DNA from: Alphaproteobacteria bacterium
Lineage (GTDB): Bacteria > Pseudomonadota > Alphaproteobacteria > Caulobacterales > Caulobacteraceae
Direction of reading: 5' to 3'
DNA: 64,000 nucleotides
Assembly (NCBI GenBank): GCA_018820275.1
Contig: JAHJOO010000008.1
Span: 1-64,000 of the forward strand
Of the stretch, positions 60,826 through 64,000 are shown one piece after another. Position numbers and translations under genes: made by a program. The notes beneath the pieces were generated by a model. It made no database searches and had not been told where the DNA came from. It saw only the letters and a list, made by a program, of their open reading frames with translations. Within the stretch, counting starts at the first letter, position 1; each line of letters starts with the position of its first letter.

Positions 60826-62100
60826 GTGGACCCCGTCTCCGAGCGCCTGCGCCTGCGGCACCCGCAGCGGATCGACCTGTCGCTGGAGCGCATGCCGGCC
60901 CTGTGCCGGGCGCTCGGCGATCCGCAGGACCGGCTGCCCCCCGTGGTCCACGTCGCCGGCACCAACGGCAAGGGCTCCACCGTCGCCTTCCTCCGCGCCA
61001 TGGCCGAGGCCGCGGGTCTGCGCGTCCACGCCTACACCTCGCCGCATCTGGTGCGGTTCAACGAGCGCATCCGGCTGGCCGGCACCCTGATCGACGACGC
61101 GGCGCTCAATGAAATCCTCGACCGCATCGAGGCCACGGGGCTGGAGGCCACGGTGTTCGAGAGCACCACCGCCGCCGCCTTCCTGGCCATGGCGGAGACG
61201 CCTGCCGACCTCGCCGTCATCGAGGTCGGTCTGGGCGGGCGGCTGGACGCCACCAACGTCATCTCGCGGCCCCTGATCACCGCCGTCGCCCCGGTCGATC
61301 TGGATCACGCCGAGTTCCTCGGGACCGACCTCGCCGGCGTGGCGGCGGAAAAGGCCGGCATCTTCAAGCCCGGCGCCCCCGCCATCCTGGGCCGCCAGTC
61401 GGAGGTGGCCCATGCGGCGCTGCTGGCCCGCGCCGAGGCCGTCGGCGCGCCCGTCACCGCCATGGGAACCGACTTCGACGCCTGGGCCGAGCGCGGCGGC
61501 ATGGTGGTGCAGACGACCGAGCGGCTGCTGGACCTGCCCGCGCCCCGCCTGCCCGGCCCGCACCAGATCGACAACGCCGGGCTGGCCGCCGCCATCGCGC
61601 TGGAACTGGGCCTGCCCGAAGAGGCGATCGCGCGCGGGATGGAAACCGCCACCTGGCCCGCCCGCCTGCAGCGGCTGACCGCCGGCCCCTACGGCCGCGC
61701 GGCGGCGGCGGCGGGGGCCGAGCTGTGGGTGGACGGCGGGCACAACCCGCACGCGGGCCGGGCGCTGGCCGCTTTCCTGAGTGAGCGTCAGGCGCGCGAT
61801 CCGCGCCCCACGGCCCTGATCGTCGGCCTGCTGGCCAACAAGGACCACGCGGGATTCTTCGAAGCCCTGCGCGGCTCTGCCGCCCAGATCTTCACGGTCG
61901 GCTTCGACGGCACCTGCGCCCCGCCCGAGGCCCTCGCCGCCGTCGCCACTGGTCATGGCTTGGGTGCCTTGGCCGTTGGTCAGGTCGACGCCGCGCTGGA
62001 CCGCGCCCTGTCCCTGGGCGCGGGCCGCGTCGTCATCTGCGGCTCGCTGTATCTGGCGGGCGAGGTGCTCGGCGCGGCCGAAGAGACGTGGCCGACCTGA
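60826..62100 (+). CDS. folC: folylpolyglutamate/dihydrofolate synthase (GTG start)
   Basis: VHVAGTNGKGSTVAFLRAM, YTSPHLVRFNERI, EVGLGGRLDATNV. Confidence 0.96.
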   Translation: MDPVSERLRLRHPQRIDLSLERMPALCRALGDPQDRLPPVVHVAGTNGKGSTVAFLRAMAEAAGLRVHAYTSPHLVRFNERIRLAGTLIDDAALNEILDRIEATGLEATVFESTTAAAFLAMAETPADLAVIEVGLGGRLDATNVISRPLITAVAPVDLDHAEFLGTDLAGVAAEKAGIFKPGAPAILGRQSEVAHAALLARAEAVGAPVTAMGTDFDAWAERGGMVVQTTERLLDLPAPRLPGPHQIDNAGLAAAIALELGLPEEAIARGMETATWPARLQRLTAGPYGRAAAAAGAELWVDGGHNPHAGRALAAFLSERQARDPRPTALIVGLLANKDHAGFFEALRGSAAQIFTVGFDGTCAPPEALAAVATGHGLGALAVGQVDAALDRALSLGAGRVVICGSLYLAGEVLGAAEETWPT

Positions 62101-62104
62101 GCCG

Positions 62105-62437
62105 TCAGCCCGCCGTCACGCCCGCTTCGGCCAGCCATTCGACCAGCTTGCCCTTGGGCATGGGGCCGACCTTCATGGCGGTCATCTCACCGTCGCGGAA
62201 CAGCATCAGGGTCGGAATGCCCTTCACGCCCAGCTTCGACGGGGTCATCGGGCTGTCGTCGATGTTGACCTTGGCCACGGTGACGGCGCCGGCCATCTCG
62301 TCGGCGATCTGTTCCAGCGCCGGGCCGATCTGCTTGCAGGGGCCGCACCACTCCGCCCAGAAGTCGACGAGCACGGGGGTGGAGGACTTCAGCACGTCGG
62401 TCTCGAAGCTGTCGTCGGTGACCTTGACGGTGGGCAT
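62105..62437 (-). CDS. trxA: thioredoxin
   Basis: [24 protein letters not shown]. Confidence 0.97.
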   Translation of the reverse strand: MPTVKVTDDSFETDVLKSSTPVLVDFWAEWCGPCKQIGPALEQIADEMAGAVTVAKVNIDDSPMTPSKLGVKGIPTLMLFRDGEMTAMKVGPMPKGKLVEWLAEAGVTAG

Positions 62438-62585
62438 GGGCGTATCCTGAGGGAGAAGAGGGGTCGGCGCGACGTCGCGCCCGGTCGGCCATGATGTGGG
62501 GCGAATCGAGCCGGGTTCAATCCCGCGACCCACGTCGGCCCGCCCTCGTCGCTTGACCGCCGGCGCTTGCGGGTGATCATGCCGC

Positions 62586-62852
62586 GTGCCCGCACCCCAC
62601 GCCCGTCCCACCCGGTCTCCCGCAAACGCCCGCGCCGCGGCTTTCGGTGCAGGCGCGGGCGGTGCCGTCTCGGTCGGAGCCTCGGCGTTCGGAGCCCTGG
62701 CGATCGGTGCCGCGGCGGTCGGCGCCCTCGCCATCGGGGCCCTCGCCATCGGTCGCCTGTCGATCCGGCGCGGACGGGTGCGGCGGCTGCGGATCGACGA
62801 TCTCAGCGTGGGCGTGCTCAGGGTGGAGCGGATCGTCGACGCCGACGACTGA
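62586..62852 (+). CDS. small protein with five-residue repeats (xIGxL)
   Basis: [46 protein letters not shown]; degenerate 15-bp DNA repeats. Confidence 0.6.
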   Translation: MPAPHARPTRSPANARAAAFGAGAGGAVSVGASAFGALAIGAAAVGALAIGALAIGRLSIRRGRVRRLRIDDLSVGVLRVERIVDADD

Positions 62853-62861
62853 CCCGGGCGG

Positions 62862-64000
62862 TCAGCCCCCCGCCAGCAAGGCCTCCGGCACCGGCATCAG
62901 CCGCGGCCCGTCGGTCCAGACCAGCGCCGCCTCGACCCGCCGCCCCGGCCAGACCGTCCTCAGCGCCGCCACATACAGCGCCATCTGCGTCAGATAGGCC
63001 GGATCGGCGTCCTCGATGCGGTCCGGGGCCGGGCGATTGGTCTTGAAGTCGATCACCAGAACCCGGTCCGGCGTGATCGCCAGCCGGTCGATGCGGCCCG
63101 ACACCGTCAGCCCGCCGACCTTGCCCGCCACGGCGACCTCGGCGCGCGAGCCCGGCCCGAACACCTCGGCGAAGACCGCGTCGTCCAGCACCCCCAGCGC
63201 GGCACCGACCATCTCGTCGATGCGCGCCTCATCCAGATCGGGTTCGCGCGCCAGCAGGCGCCGCGCCACCGCCTCGCGCCGCGCGGGCTCGACGTCGGGC
63301 AGCCGCTCCAGCAGCCGGTGGATCAGGTCGCCGCGCCGGAACCGGCCCAGCGGCGCCCCGGGCCCGGCCGCCGTGGCCAGCGGCGACGGCGCGGGCACGC
63401 GGATCGACCCCTCCAGCCGCGACGGCGACGATGGCCGCGCCAGCACGTCCGCCGGCGGCACCCGGCGCGCCCACGCCGGCACGACCGGCGGTGTCGCCTC
63501 CACCACCGCCGCCGGGCCGATCGCCGTCACGGGATCGGGTCCGAAGCGGCGGATCGTCTTGCCCGTCGCCCCCGTCAGATCGCGCACGTCCGCCAGCCGG
63601 CCGAAGGTCTCCTCGATGACGTCGCGCCAGCTGCCCTCGGGCGCGCCCTTCTTCGTCGCGGCGTGGCGGCCCATGACGATCACCCGGTCCCGCGCCCGCG
63701 TCAGCGCCACGTACAGCAGCCGCAGGCCCTCGGCCTTGCCCCGCTCGTCGCGCTCCGTCCGCGCGGCCGAGGCCACGTCGCAATCCTCGCCCTTGGACGA
63801 CGCGCACAGCACCCGCCCCTCGGTCCCGTCCGGCAGGGTCAGCGGCAGCAGCGCCACGCCCTTGCCGCCAGCGGGCGCGCCCGTGGTGTCGGGCAGGATC
63901 ACCACCGGCGCCTCCAGCCCCTTGGCCCCGTGCACCGTCATGACGCGCACCTGGCCGCGCGGCCCCTCCAGCTCGCGCTTCACCTGCACCTCGGCGGTCT
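62862..64000 (-). CDS. addA: double-strand break repair helicase AddA, C-terminal part (5' end outside window)
   Basis: [20 protein letters not shown] (UvrD motif), [18 protein letters not shown]-terminal nuclease [12 protein letters not shown]. Confidence 0.93.
   Translation of the reverse strand, partial: TAEVQVKRELEGPRGQVRVMTVHGAKGLEAPVVILPDTTGAPAGGKGVALLPLTLPDGTEGRVLCASSKGEDCDVASAARTERDERGKAEGLRLLYVALTRARDRVIVMGRHAATKKGAPEGSWRDVIEETFGRLADVRDLTGATGKTIRRFGPDPVTAIGPAAVVEATPPVVPAWARRVPPADVLARPSSPSRLEGSIRVPAPSPLATAAGPGAPLGRFRRGDLIHRLLERLPDVEPARREAVARRLLAREPDLDEARIDEMVGAALGVLDDAVFAEVFGPGSRAEVAVAGKVGGLTVSGRIDRLAITPDRVLVIDFKTNRPAPDRIEDADPAYLTQMALYVAALRTVWPGRRVEAALVWTDGPRLMPVPEALLAGG

Noticed and set aside
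62105-62749. Long N-terminal extension of trxA ([15 protein letters not shown]...)
   Set aside because: Antisense of the pentad-repeat ORF; thioredoxin begins naturally at MPTVKVTDD (62437).

Overview
This 64 kb window is a high-GC, gene-dense alphaproteobacterial chromosome segment. Gene content and order suggest Caulobacterales, most like Brevundimonas; that assignment is inference because no database search was possible. It spans the dnaA neighbourhood: mutM, enoyl-CoA hydratase, rpsT, dnaA, dnaN, recF, an inverted gyrB, and recQ. Other housekeeping blocks include ftsX/ydcF/plsC, hisC, argD/argF, folP, thiD, trpF-trpB-trpA-accD-folC, trxA and the end of addA. There is also a PodJ-like polarity protein gene. 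I see no rRNA or tRNA genes, CRISPR array, prophage or transposase. The best leads are small. (1) Inverted arrays of a telomere-like heptamer (GGCTTAG) flank two DnaA-box-like sites between dnaA and dnaN. (2) A GxxExxY gene forms a compact cassette with ~36 bp imperfect terminal inverted repeats between argF and argD, and one repeat encodes the protein N-terminus. (3) A membrane-anchored LytTR regulator lies beside a pair of LytTR-type boxes spaced 21 bp, upstream of a PAP2/GT39 operon. (4) A Phd/VapC-type TA pair overlaps the trpF start codon. (5) A PodJ-like protein ends after its Sel1 repeats and has CtrA and CcrM sites upstream. (6) Three large palindromic intergenic elements are present; two share a 29-nt identical core. 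Most of the window is ordinary core genome.
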